Source: Posidoniimonas polymericola (GTDB lineage Bacteria > Planctomycetota > Planctomycetia > Pirellulales > Lacipirellulaceae). From it: a stretch of 64,000 bases of DNA. How positions within the stretch are numbered: the first letter of the stretch is position 1; each line of letters opens with the position of its first letter. The notes below the pieces were generated by a model. It was not told where the DNA came from. It saw only the letters and a program-made list of their open reading frames with translations, and searched no databases. The stretch is taken from positions 620,001 through 684,000 of the forward strand of contig NZ_SJPO01000002.1 in the NCBI RefSeq assembly GCF_007859935.1. Direction: 5' to 3'. Positions 18,401-27,011 of the stretch are shown one piece after another. A program made the position numbers and the translations under genes.

Positions 18401-21400
18401 CCTGGCGGATTCCAGCGGGAACCGTATCGACTGAAGCGTCCACGTAGGCTGGGCCAACCGCGGGGAGGTCGGTGGCGAGGAGGGTGATATTGGAGTCGCT
18501 CCAACCGGACAGGTCGCCTGAAATCACTACCGGAGTCCCGTCAGAAAGCACTCCCGATAGTGTGGAGGTTCGCCCCAGCTGCACCACTTGGGAGTCCCCC
18601 GGAGCGGAGAGCCCGGAAATAGGTTCTCCGTTGAGAAAAAAAAGACCGCCTTCCAGGGAGATGGCGCCGGAGCCGGTGGGAGGGGAAAGGCTGGCAAAGG
18701 TCCCTCCGGCGATCTGAACCTTGCCGCCTGGGCTCGCAACATCCCCTGCGTGCCCGCCACTCTGGCGGATAAGACCGCCACTGCCCGCAAACGTTCGATC
18801 GACCGTTCCTCCTGATAACTGGACTTCGCCTTCGTGGGTGTAGAGATGTTCAAGGTGGCCTCCACGGACTAGCGCGACTCCCCCGTGTAGCACGCCGAAC
18901 CCCGAACCAATCTCCCCTCTGTCGATTGTGACCGTGCTGTCAGCGGCTAGGAAATTCGCGCCGACAGCGCCCCCACTGATCGACACGACGCTCCCAATCG
19001 CGTAGAAATCGGACCCAATGGCGCCGTCGCTCAAGCTCACCGTGCCGTAGAACGAGTCGAGGTTGTCACCGACTTCACCTCCCTCAATCCGCAGCTCAGC
19101 GCCGGAGACTTCCAGGTTTGCTCCCACGACGCCGCCGGATTCGACGATCGCCAAGCCGCCCAACGCGACGCTGTAGTCCGCGGGGACTACCCCGCCAGCA
19201 TCCACACGCAGCGTTTGACCGTGCCTGATCCCTTTCGGAAGAGTAGCGGACGACGCGGTGACCATCGCAGGGCCTGACTCAGGCACATTTGTTCTGGACA
19301 GCGTAACTGCGCTAACTGGTAGGCGGTCGTCGTCGAGGTCCGAGATCGCGAACGGGGTGCCGTCGGAGAGCACCCCAGTGAGCACGCTGCCATTGGCCAG
19401 CAACAACTGCGCCGAGTCCTCTCCATTGGCGAGGCCATCGACCGGATTGCCATTCAAAAAGAAGTAGTCACCGTAGAGAGACAGCCCGCCTTCGGGTCGG
19501 AAGTTGCTGCCGTGCGTTCCCCCAGACACGTGAAAATAGCTGCTGCTGGGGTCGCCCGCGAGGTTGTCGCCAATCCGGCCGCCTTCGAAGTACAGCTCAC
19601 CTCGGATATAGGCGTCAGCGCCGATCTCTCCGTCTTTGAAGACAAGCGTCGAATTCGAATACGTTAAGAGGTCGTCTCCGATTTGACCCTCATAAACCGT
19701 CGCAACGCCATTGCTCAGCGACAGCCCATCGCCAACACTGCCTCCTGCCATCGTGAACGGGCCGTGGATGCCGGCGCTGTCACCTAATGCGCCGTCGGTC
19801 AGCTCCATCGCCAAGCCGGAAGTGGAGTAGAACCGAAAATCCTTTCCGAATTCTCCGCCGTCAACGGCCAGGGGCGTGTCCAGGAAGTCCGCGTCGTCGC
19901 CGAAAACCGCGCCCGCGATAAGCGTCGCTTGGGCGCCGTGAACCTCAAACTCGTCTCCGAATGTGCCTCCAGTGATCTGCACGCTTCCATCGGAGACGCT
20001 GAAGCGATGCCCTATCTGCCCAGCGGCTACGGTTAGCGCGGTGTCGGTAAACGCTGCGTCATCGCCGATCACTCCACCGGTTACCTCGACGACGCTCTGC
20101 GTCGCCTTGAAAGCGGATTGAATCTCACCTCCTGATAGGCTCACGCTGCTGGCGGTCGCGGTGAAGCCCTGCAGCACCACCCCGCCGGAGACGTTTACAG
20201 AGCTGTTCTCCGATTGAAGCCCTTGGCGTACAGAACCTCCGAAGACGTTGAGGTGGCTATTGTCTTGAAGCATCAATCCATCCCCAATGACTCCGCTGCG
20301 AAGATTAATGATGGACTCGCTGATATATATTCGCGATCCGGTGGCGGAGCCGCCGTCGATATTGACGACGCTTCCGGAACGGACGAGAGAGCGTCGATTT
20401 AGTATCACATTCTTGAGGTTGAGCGTGCTGCCAAACAGGAAGAGCTCTCCGTCCAATGCCCCTTCGTTCAGGTTGACGATGCTGCCATCGAACGCCTCGA
20501 GGTCTCCGCCGATTAGTCCACCAGAAAGGTTGATTTCTGCGTTTGTTGCTTCCAACCCGGCCCCCACAGATCCACCTTCTTGGATCGTCACGGTAGACCC
20601 CCGCCCCGCCTTGAAGTTCCTGCCAACCGACGCGCCTTCATCGACGAGCAGAGTTTGCCCGCTGCCGATTGCCCTTGGAATTTCATCACTGGAGGCGGTA
20701 ATTAGTGTTGGCCCTGTGATAGGCGTGGCTTCAACCCGTTCCAACCGAATTGGCGTGTCGGGCAGCCGGTCTGGCCATTGTCCCGTGTCGTAGGCGGCGG
20801 CGAGGGAAAACGGCATGCCGTCGGCCAGCGTTCCGCTGAGAACGGATCCAGCGGGAATCGAGAGCATGACGCTATCACCAATCGAATCCAAACCGGACAG
20901 CGGCGCGCCGTTTAGTCGGAAGTCGGCGCCGACGAGCGCAAGCTCGCCGGCGACAGCTAAGCGGGCTCCGAAGACTCCGCCCTGGATTCGCACACGCGAC
21001 TCGCTGTCAGCTGAAAACCGGGATCCTACCACGCCACCGGTGATGAGTAGCTCGCTTCCGTCGTAGAGCGAGAAATAGTCGCCGACTATCCCGTCGGAGA
21101 TCGTAACTGTGCTCTCTCCGGTGGCGCTGAAGAAATCGCCGATCGTCCCAGAGGTCATCGTGACGTCGGCGTCCAACACGCGCGCGTCCTGCCCGATCAT
21201 GCCGCCGGTAACCTCGAGCGTCGCGCCCGGAGCGACACGAAGGTAATCCGGCACGGTCGACCCCTCATCGACGATCAGCGTCTGGCCGAAACGAATTCCG
21301 ATTGGCGGCTCGCCTTCCGAGGCAATGAACTCTCTGGGGATTGGGGCGGGAGTCGTTTGGTGCTGAAGCAGCACACCTTGCGACGGCAACTTTCCGTGCG

Positions 21401-22022
21401 ACACATTCCTAAAAATGAACGGGGTCCCATCCGTGAGCGTTCCCGAGAGCGTCGCGTAGGCGGGCACCTGTAACGGTCGGCCCCACTGATAGCCGGGCAG
21501 TTGGGTCACCAGTACGCCGTCGAGCGTGAAGTTGTCACCGACGATCGTCATCTCGTTGTTAACGCCATAAGGCCCTCCCAGGAATTTTCCAAGCACTCCT
21601 CCCGACCACGTGAAGGGGCCCTGCGGGTACATAGAGTCGCCGATGACACCGCCAAGCAGGTGGACTTCTCCTCGAAAGGTAAAGTTGTTGCCGATGGAGC
21701 CATCGACGACGTTGACTGTGGTGCCGGTGTAGGCGCTGAAGTCGTCGCCAATATCGCCCCCCAGGACGTTCACCTCGATATTGCCGTTGCTGTAGTAGGT
21801 GCCAGCGGCGAGCTCGTGCCCGACGGTCCCGCCCTCGAGTACGTTAAGCTGAGTGTCCGGCAACAGAGTCACGCCATCCAGCAGCTCCGGAGGGACATCG
21901 ATCACGGTGGTGAAGGTCGACGGGTCGGATTGCCCAGAGCACCGGCCCCCCGGCAAGACCAGGGAAACCATCGCTAGGGACGCGAGTGCAAAATGCCGGA
22001 GGCGAGTAGGCTCGTTGTTCAA
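15498..22022 (-). CDS. Giant modular beta-solenoid surface protein, dockerin-like and PEP-CTERM
   Basis: A 2174-residue exported protein. After a signal peptide (about 30 residues) comes a long array of short strands of roughly 18-20 residues with the pattern [strand]-SGG-x-[IV]-G-[DS]-x-F (for example GGVIGDDAAF), predicted to fold as a right-handed beta-helix. The array is divided into seven modules. Each ends with a block like LNGxPVxGL, then (S/T)GVLSDGTPF, then GIRxGQTLxVDxG; these lie near 21430, 20820, 19370, 18545, 17500, 16495 and 15890, the last being divergent (LNGVLLDGG). Near the end is a dockerin-like pair ([35 protein letters not shown]), and then IPEP with a hydrophobic anchor, an atypical PEP-CTERM. 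Likely role: adhesin or matrix protein. Confidence 0.85.
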   Translation of the reverse strand: MNNEPTRLRHFALASLAMVSLVLPGGRCSGQSDPSTFTTVIDVPPELLDGVTLLPDTQLNVLEGGTVGHELAAGTYYSNGNIEVNVLGGDIGDDFSAYTGTTVNVVDGSIGNNFTFRGEVHLLGGVIGDSMYPQGPFTWSGGVLGKFLGGPYGVNNEMTIVGDNFTLDGVLVTQLPGYQWGRPLQVPAYATLSGTLTDGTPFIFRNVSHGKLPSQGVLLQHQTTPAPIPREFIASEGEPPIGIRFGQTLIVDEGSTVPDYLRVAPGATLEVTGGMIGQDARVLDADVTMTSGTIGDFFSATGESTVTISDGIVGDYFSLYDGSELLITGGVVGSRFSADSESRVRIQGGVFGARLAVAGELALVGADFRLNGAPLSGLDSIGDSVMLSIPAGSVLSGTLADGMPFSLAAAYDTGQWPDRLPDTPIRLERVEATPITGPTLITASSDEIPRAIGSGQTLLVDEGASVGRNFKAGRGSTVTIQEGGSVGAGLEATNAEINLSGGLIGGDLEAFDGSIVNLNEGALDGELFLFGSTLNLKNVILNRRSLVRSGSVVNIDGGSATGSRIYISESIINLRSGVIGDGLMLQDNSHLNVFGGSVRQGLQSENSSVNVSGGVVLQGFTATASSVSLSGGEIQSAFKATQSVVEVTGGVIGDDAAFTDTALTVAAGQIGHRFSVSDGSVQITGGTFGDEFEVHGAQATLIAGAVFGDDADFLDTPLAVDGGEFGKDFRFYSTSGLAMELTDGALGDSAGIHGPFTMAGGSVGDGLSLSNGVATVYEGQIGDDLLTYSNSTLVFKDGEIGADAYIRGELYFEGGRIGDNLAGDPSSSYFHVSGGTHGSNFRPEGGLSLYGDYFFLNGNPVDGLANGEDSAQLLLANGSVLTGVLSDGTPFAISDLDDDRLPVSAVTLSRTNVPESGPAMVTASSATLPKGIRHGQTLRVDAGGVVPADYSVALGGLAIVESGGVVGANLEVSGAELRIEGGEVGDNLDSFYGTVSLSDGAIGSDFYAIGSVVSISGGAVGANFLAADSTVTIDRGEIGSGFGVLHGGVALVRGGHLEHLYTHEGEVQLSGGTVDRTFAGSGGLIRQSGGHAGDVASPGGKVQIAGGTFASLSPPTGSGAISLEGGLFFLNGEPISGLSAPGDSQVVQLGRTSTLSGVLSDGTPVVISGDLSGWSDSNITLLATDLPAVGPAYVDASVDTVPAGIRQGQTLHVSDGSTIPDNLRLGRGSALEVSVGGFVGKRVHADSAQVALNGGAIDHGLSLFNGSMLEMTDGRLGGTDSAPLPTLVYDSEVDIHGGSLRTIRVYGDSRVSVTGGEVEAMVVHGLSSAAISGGSVGNVYLTARPNSSPLSELLDPGGTATISGDAQIQWLTVDLGSEATVTGGVVESLSVRNGGAVTLSAGEVAGDTYVYNGGTLRVEGGSVRGSGTARGGSDTIITSGRVGPRFSVGGNLILAGGVIADTSISAYSMKVVGGDLRLDDNPVEGLLAEGDSVSVTLPYRAVLTGVLADGTPFVLDHADTARLPGTITLELAELPPLVPGEIVASVDQVPYGIREGQTLRVDSGAVLEDSFTAGRASSLLVEAGGHAGSYLESIDAEVVVAGGAIGEGFDAYNGSRVTLNSGEIGSDFRAIGSSVVINDGTVSDGLNLSTGTLAQQVGGSVGNDFYITDASYHLAGGALGRSGEVREGGVLTVAGGAVGSYLTARAGSTVVVVDGLLGSSFDALSGSTVSIEGGIVDRFFDAKSGSYVSVSGGKLGSGFRAESGSVVDVFGGAFESLTANSGSSLQLSGGSFPDGVSVSGELVLSGGDFRIDGIPVVGLNSPGETAPLSLATGETLTGVFSDGTPFAFSTLDGDRLPTSGGVLHVTELPPVDGSTIVVADASTKIGARGQAVIVEQGGSLLDNFAAGHGSSIRVLPGGAVGRNAEVYSSTVSVLGGAIGDALDIGDGSTLDIHNGSVGAYADVLSGGEVSILGGSLGQDAEIFENATLNVFGGNLEFGLTVRDGGALNIFGTSFTLAGESLDEVLVPNTPYPIDERYVSLNGVLLDGGSLDLFLRSSSFSGGFASGASISVTLLLPGDFNRDGMVDLSDYELWKTSYGSSGGEPGEGADGNYDGRVDAADYSVWRDHLIASVSPSSSTTIPEPRSAAILVACWFVAAALALCRGRSVCLRCLIS

Positions 22023-22450
22023 GGCTAAGATGCTGGTCAGGGAGGCAGTGCAAGAAACCGCAAACCTTCAGTCTAGTCGGATTGGCCGCGAGGGGAAATG
22101 CACTTGACCTTGGCGATGCAGACACCAGCCGCGGAATAGGTGCAAACCTGGAATGATTCTGAAGACTCTGTCCGCAGATTGAAGCCATTTGCAAGGTTGC
22201 TGCGGTCGGGGCAACTCTGGCGGCTGGGCCGTGGCTGGAGGCTCGGCAGCTGGGATTACGTCACTCGCATTGGGTTTCCGCCGAAGTCGCTGAGGCTGGA
22301 CCAGCCTCAGCGACTTGGGTTAATGGCGAAGTTGCAGAGGTCAAAGGTTGCCGATGCCACCTCTGGCAGTTCCAGACTCCCAGGATTCCGGCCGAACCTC
22401 GGTGCGGTTTTGCTGTCGATGGCTAGCATCGCCAGCCCGGCGCTGCCAAC
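22023..22450. other. Intergenic region upstream of giant gene
   Basis: About 430 bases between the sugar isomerase-like gene and the giant surface-protein gene, both on the minus strand. It holds a near-perfect palindrome (22284-22316, listed separately). The promoter of the giant gene should be here, but I could not pick a convincing -35/-10 or sigma-54 match. Confidence 0.45.
22284..22316. repeat. Perfect 33-nt palindrome (16-bp arms)
   Basis: Left arm AAGTCGCTGAGGCTGG (22284-22299), one central base (22300) and right arm CCAGCCTCAGCGACTT (22301-22316) are exact complements. It lies about 135 bases after the stop of the isomerase gene and 260 bases before the giant gene. No T-run follows on either strand, so it is not a standard terminator; it could be an operator, a cruciform or an mRNA 3'-end hairpin. 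Confidence 0.8.
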
Positions 22451-23227
22451 TCACACCGCCCGCAGGTACGCCACGGCGTTCTCCAACTCGTCGGGCCCGG
22501 CGCCCTCGCGGAGTTTGACGAAGAGCCAGTCGCGGTAGTCGTGCTCCTCGAGTCGGCCGAGCGCCTCGGGCCACTCGACGCTGCCGCGGCCGAGTTCGAC
22601 CGGCACCGCGCCGCGGGTCGACAGGTCACGCACCGCGTCGGCGGCGTAGACGTGGGATAGCCGTCGGCCGATGGCGTCGAACGCCTGCTTGATGTCGACC
22701 CCCTCGGCGATCAGCCCGGCCGGGTCGAGGCTGACCCCCAGCAGGTGGTTGGGCAGCGTGTCGAGCAGGCCGGCGAGGGTCTCGAGCTGGTCGCCGCTGG
22801 CCTGCAACGCGATCCGCACGCCGATGTGGTCGGCGTGCCGGGACAGGGCCTGGAGCGAGTCTTCCAGCAGCGGCCGCTGCGGGTCGTCGGCGGCGGGCGG
22901 CTCGCCCAGACGCAGCACCACGACGCGTGCGCCCAGCTTGCGGGCGGCGGCCATGGCGGCCTGGGTCGCGGCGATGCGGCGGTCGAGTTCGCGCGGGTCG
23001 CCGAAGCCACGCCGGGTCGGGAACGCGGCGGCGCCGACCGTCAGCCGGAGGTCCTCCAGCAGCTTGCGGAGCTGGCGGACCGCCGACTCGGAGAGGTCGG
23101 CGGTCGGCAGCTCGGTGCGGAGATCGACCTCGACGCCGTCGGCGCCCGACTGCGAGGCGGACAGCAGCGCCGACCGCAACGGGCGGCGGAGCGAGCTGGT
23201 GACGACGCCGATTCTGACGGCTGGCAT
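22451..23227 (-). CDS. Sugar phosphate isomerase/epimerase family protein (AP endonuclease 2-like TIM barrel)
   Basis: A 258-residue TIM-barrel protein of the xylose isomerase-like family. It begins with a strand (VRIGVVTSSL), has DGVEVDLRTELP as the second strand with its acidic residue, LGARVVVLRLG and VRIALQASGD as later strands, and LLGVSLDPAGLIAEG, where the Asp normally takes part in metal binding. The usual C-terminal metal His/Glu positions are weak (HVYAADAVRD, VPVELGRGSVEW), so activity is uncertain. Members act on sugars or inositols in the cytoplasm. No signal peptide is seen. The divergent gene at 23356 shares its upstream region. Confidence 0.8.
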   Translation of the reverse strand: MPAVRIGVVTSSLRRPLRSALLSASQSGADGVEVDLRTELPTADLSESAVRQLRKLLEDLRLTVGAAAFPTRRGFGDPRELDRRIAATQAAMAAARKLGARVVVLRLGEPPAADDPQRPLLEDSLQALSRHADHIGVRIALQASGDQLETLAGLLDTLPNHLLGVSLDPAGLIAEGVDIKQAFDAIGRRLSHVYAADAVRDLSTRGAVPVELGRGSVEWPEALGRLEEHDYRDWLFVKLREGAGPDELENAVAYLRAV

Positions 23228-23355
23228 GGTGGTGACGGTTGGGGTTTGTCGGAATGATGTCGGGATTCAACGGCGTTGCGTCTGGGCTACGGTACATTTT
23301 CCCAGCGCTGCGTTGCAAGCGCCGCCCTCCCCGCCTCGGCCTGAATCCCGACCGT

Positions 23356-26115
23356 ATGCCACCCCGCCTGCTCGCCGCCGCCCTGCTCTGCCTAGCCGCG
23401 CTGCCCGCTGTCTGCCGAGCCGACATCGGCAAGGCCGCCGGTCGCGGCGTCGACGCGGTAGAGATCTTCCGCTGCACATTCGACGAGAGCTGGGACCGCA
23501 ACTACGACCTCTGGCCCGACAAGTGGAAGCGGGCGACCGGGCCCGAGTACCCGCACTATGTCGAGATGCAGATCGCCGCGGACCAGGCGATCACCGAGGG
23601 CCGCTGCCTGCAGGTCGCCCTGGACGGCGCCAGCGCCCAGGTTTCGACCCCGGCGATCCGCGTGCTGCCAAAGTTCAGCTACACGCTTGAGCTCAAGCTC
23701 CGGCTCGAACAGATCGAGCACAGCACGGTCACGGTGTCGCTCGACTTCATGACCGCGGACGGCGAGATTTTGCAGTCGCACCGCAGCGAGCCGTTCCAGC
23801 CAACCGGCGAGTGGGTCGACATCGAGATGGGCAAGTTCCGCCCGGTCTCGGAGCTGGTCGACCGCGTCGTGGCCCACTTGGAGATTGAACGCGGCGACCG
23901 CGGCGACCTGCAGGGCGTGGTCTCGGTGGCCGACGTGTGGCTCGGCCGCTGGCCGAGCATGGAGGTCACCACCAACAGCCGCATCAACGTCTACGACGAC
24001 CCGGGCAACATCGTCGTGACGTGCTCGCTGTCGGGCATCAGCGAGAAGAACCCCAAGATCAAGTTCCAGCTGCTCGACGCCACGCAGGCCGAGATCGGCG
24101 AGGAGGGCGTCAAGGAGCTGCAGGGACGCGTCATCAGCGAGGAGTCCCGCAACGCGTCGGAGATCCTCGAAGGCGACGGCAGGCACAGCGAGGGCTATGA
24201 GGGGTCGGAGGACTGGCGGCCGGATATCAGGGAGCACGGCTTCTACCGGGTGCGCGTGCAGATGATCAGCAACGACACCGGCCTGGAGATGGACAAGAAG
24301 GTCATCACGCTGGCGGTCGTGCCCAAGGCGGTGCTGACGTCGATTGGTGAGTTCGGCTGGTCGCTCCCGGAGTCGGTGCCCCGGTCGGGTCAGCCGCTTG
24401 ATTTTGCGACCCTGCAGACGCTCCTGCCGATGGCGGGCGTCAGCTGGGTCAAGCTGCCGGTGTGGTTCCCGCGCGAGGAGACCGAGCGTGGCGATCAGAT
24501 CATCCAGTTCGCCGAGCGTCTGGCCGCCACCGACATCGAGACCATCGGCGTGCTGCAGGAACCTGAGCGGACCGTGGAGGCCGACGACCTGCCGCCCAGC
24601 GAGTCGAGCATCGAGTACATCTTCCGCAAGGACCCTTCGTCCTGGCTGCCGCTGTTCGACCACGTGATGAACCGGCTGTCGCTGCGGCTGCGGTGGTGGC
24701 AGCTCGGCTACGACCACGACACCAGCTTCGTCGGGCACGAGGACCTGGTGGGCAAGATCCACGACATCCGCCGGCAGCTCTACCGGTTCGGCCAGGACGT
24801 GCGGGTCGGCCTCGGCTGGCGGTGGGACGAGCCCCCAATCGGCGGCGACCTGAGCTGGGATTTCGAGCAGCTGTCGGCCAACCCGCCGCTGCAGTCGGCG
24901 GAGCTCGACTCGCACCTCGAGCGTCGTCCGGCCGAGGGAGCCCCGCGGTGGGTGCTGATCGAGCCGCTCGTCAACTCCGACGACCCGTCGTACGCCAACG
25001 AGCGGGAACGCCACGAGGCGCGGGTCCGGGAGTTCATTAAACAGATCATCGTCGCCAAGAAGCACGGCGTCGACGGCATCTACGTCCCGCGGCCGTTCTC
25101 CGGCATGGAGGGCGTCATGAACACCGACGGCACCCCCGGCGAACTGCTCTTGCCGTGGCGGACCGCGGCGATGCTGCTGGGCGGCGCCGAGTACATGGGC
25201 TCGCTGCAGCTGCCCAGCGGCAGCAAGAACTGGTTGTTCATCCGCCCCGACAAGAAGGTGGTGATGGTCGCCTGGAACGACAAGCCCTGCGACGAGGTGC
25301 TGTACCTGGGCGAGAAGGTCCGCCAGATCGATGTCTGGGGGAAGCAGCACGCGCCCGAGCACCTGGAACACCGGCAGGTGATCCCGGTGGGGCCCGAGCC
25401 GACGTTCGTGCTGGGCGTCAACGAGTATGTCGCCCGCTGGCGGATGTCGGTCGCCTTCGAGAAGACCTCGCTCCCGAGTGTGTTCGGCGTTGAGCACGAG
25501 AACACGCTGCTGATGCGCAACGAGTTTCCGTTCGGGATCGGCGGCATGGTGTCGCTGTTTGTGCCGGACATGCTAGAGGGTGACCCGCTGTCGCACGACA
25601 AGCGTAGCGACAAGTGGGAGATCTACCCGGAAGAGGGCGAGATCAAGGGCGCGACCGGGCTGACGCTCCGCCGGCCACTGCAGATTGAGTTGAACGACGC
25701 CGCCTACGGCGATCAGCCGATCCGCATCGACTTTGAGGTCAACGCGGACAGGCTGTACAAGTTCAGCGTCTGGCGCGAGCTGAGCGTCGGCGCCGGCGAC
25801 ATCGACATCCAGGCAGTGGCGTTCCTCGACGAAGAGGGCCGGCTGATTGTGCAGCAGCAGATGCGGAACCTCGACGGCCCGCACGCCGACTTCAAGTGCT
25901 TGTTGTACGCGCCGCTCAGACGGCGTAAGCGGACGCAGGTCTTCCAGCTGGGTGCCGAGCCCGACATCAAGACCTACAGCTACTCGGCCGGCGACGAGCT
26001 GATCGGCAAAAACCTGACGCTGCGGGTCGAGGAGATTGACGGCAACCGGGTGCTGATCTACCGCTTCCCGGCTGAGCAAGAGTCGGACGTCGTCTTCGAC
26101 GCCGCTACCAACTAG
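23356..26115 (+). CDS. Large secreted protein of unknown function, TIM-barrel-like core
   Basis: A 919-residue exported protein; the ATG at 23356 starts a signal peptide (LLAAALLCLAALPAVCRAD). Residues about 35-190 resemble a carbohydrate-binding beta sandwich (FDESWDRNYDLWPDKWKR, later RVLPKFSYTLELKLRLEQ). Residues about 330-620 look like a glycoside-hydrolase-type barrel (IGEFGWSLPES, WVKLPVWFPREE, RWWQLGYDHDTSF, VDGIYVPRPFSGMEGVM), and the rest is beta-rich. The motif WWQLGYDHD is where a GH acid/base Glu might be expected, but Gln is present, so I do not claim catalysis. From memory, similar long proteins occur in Pirellulales. It stands alone between the isomerase and NIF3 genes. Confidence 0.75.
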   Translation: MPPRLLAAALLCLAALPAVCRADIGKAAGRGVDAVEIFRCTFDESWDRNYDLWPDKWKRATGPEYPHYVEMQIAADQAITEGRCLQVALDGASAQVSTPAIRVLPKFSYTLELKLRLEQIEHSTVTVSLDFMTADGEILQSHRSEPFQPTGEWVDIEMGKFRPVSELVDRVVAHLEIERGDRGDLQGVVSVADVWLGRWPSMEVTTNSRINVYDDPGNIVVTCSLSGISEKNPKIKFQLLDATQAEIGEEGVKELQGRVISEESRNASEILEGDGRHSEGYEGSEDWRPDIREHGFYRVRVQMISNDTGLEMDKKVITLAVVPKAVLTSIGEFGWSLPESVPRSGQPLDFATLQTLLPMAGVSWVKLPVWFPREETERGDQIIQFAERLAATDIETIGVLQEPERTVEADDLPPSESSIEYIFRKDPSSWLPLFDHVMNRLSLRLRWWQLGYDHDTSFVGHEDLVGKIHDIRRQLYRFGQDVRVGLGWRWDEPPIGGDLSWDFEQLSANPPLQSAELDSHLERRPAEGAPRWVLIEPLVNSDDPSYANERERHEARVREFIKQIIVAKKHGVDGIYVPRPFSGMEGVMNTDGTPGELLLPWRTAAMLLGGAEYMGSLQLPSGSKNWLFIRPDKKVVMVAWNDKPCDEVLYLGEKVRQIDVWGKQHAPEHLEHRQVIPVGPEPTFVLGVNEYVARWRMSVAFEKTSLPSVFGVEHENTLLMRNEFPFGIGGMVSLFVPDMLEGDPLSHDKRSDKWEIYPEEGEIKGATGLTLRRPLQIELNDAAYGDQPIRIDFEVNADRLYKFSVWRELSVGAGDIDIQAVAFLDEEGRLIVQQQMRNLDGPHADFKCLLYAPLRRRKRTQVFQLGAEPDIKTYSYSAGDELIGKNLTLRVEEIDGNRVLIYRFPAEQESDVVFDAATN

Positions 26116-26194
26116 CACCGCCGGGGCGGCGGGGCAAGCGGTCGTGCGGCGGCGCGGTTGTGCCAGCGGGACCCTCCGCGATATGCTGGAAAGC

Positions 26195-26983
26195 ATGCCA
26201 CAGCTGAGCGTAATCTGCGAACTGCTCGAGGCCTTTGCGCCCTGCGATCTCGCCGAGGATTGGGACAATACGGGCCTGCTGCTGGGCGACCGCGCCGCGC
26301 AGGTCGAGCGGGTAATGACCTGCCTGACGCTCACCCCCGACACGGTCGCGGAGGCGGTTGAGCGGCGGGCCGGGCTGGTGATCTCACACCACCCGTTGCC
26401 GTTCCGCCCAATCGCCAAGCTGACTTCCGACACGGTCGAGGGAGGCATGCTCTGGAATCTGGCCAGCGCGGGAATCGCGGTCTACAGCCCGCACACGGCG
26501 TTCGACTCCGCTTCCTGCGGCATCAACGCGTCGCTGGCGGCTGCCCTCGAACTCGCGGACGTGGTCCCCCTGCTGCCCACCGAGGCCGACCCGAATCTCG
26601 GGGCGGGGCGCGTTGGCGACTTGCAGTCGGTGACAACCGTCGAGGCGGCGGCGGGCAGGGTCAAGCAGTTCCTGGCAGCCGAAAGCATCCGTGTGGTCGC
26701 CGAGCCGGGGCGAGAGGTGCAGCGGATCGCCGTGGCGTGCGGCAGTGGCGGTTCGTTTATCGCCGCGGCGGTGGCGGCCGCGGCGGACGCGCTGCTGACC
26801 GGCGAGGCGACCTTCCACAACTGCCTGGCGGCCCGCTCGGCGGGCCTGGCGCTACTGCTGCCGGGGCACTACGCGAGCGAACGGTTCGCGGTCGAGCGCC
26901 TCGCCGACTGGCTGGGCACACAGTTCAGCGGCCTGGAGGTTTGGGCCAGCACACGGGAGTGTGACCCACTCCGCACGGTCTGA
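26195..26983 (+). CDS. NIF3-like dinuclear metal centre protein
   Basis: A 262-residue NIF3/YbgI family protein, a toroidal metal-binding protein of poorly known function, often proposed to be a GTP cyclohydrolase-like or hydrolase enzyme. Family marks include LAEDWDNTGLLLGD near the N-terminus, VISHHPLPF with metal-binding His residues, YSPHTAFDSASCGINASLA, and the C-terminal ADALLTGEATFHNCLAA and LLLPGHYASERFAVE with the His and Glu ligands. The ATG at 26195 matches the usual start of the family (PxLSVICELLEAFAP); an in-frame ATG at 26183 is also possible. It is unrelated in function to its secreted neighbours. Confidence 0.88.
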   Translation: MPQLSVICELLEAFAPCDLAEDWDNTGLLLGDRAAQVERVMTCLTLTPDTVAEAVERRAGLVISHHPLPFRPIAKLTSDTVEGGMLWNLASAGIAVYSPHTAFDSASCGINASLAAALELADVVPLLPTEADPNLGAGRVGDLQSVTTVEAAAGRVKQFLAAESIRVVAEPGREVQRIAVACGSGGSFIAAAVAAAADALLTGEATFHNCLAARSAGLALLLPGHYASERFAVERLADWLGTQFSGLEVWASTRECDPLRTV

Positions 26984-27011
26984 GTCAATCAGCCGCTAGC
27001 CAGTTCTACGC

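Noticed and set aside
23392..25497. 701-codon minus-strand frame opposite the 919-aa gene
   Set aside because: Shadow frame with His/Arg/Leu-rich composition and no recognisable protein features.
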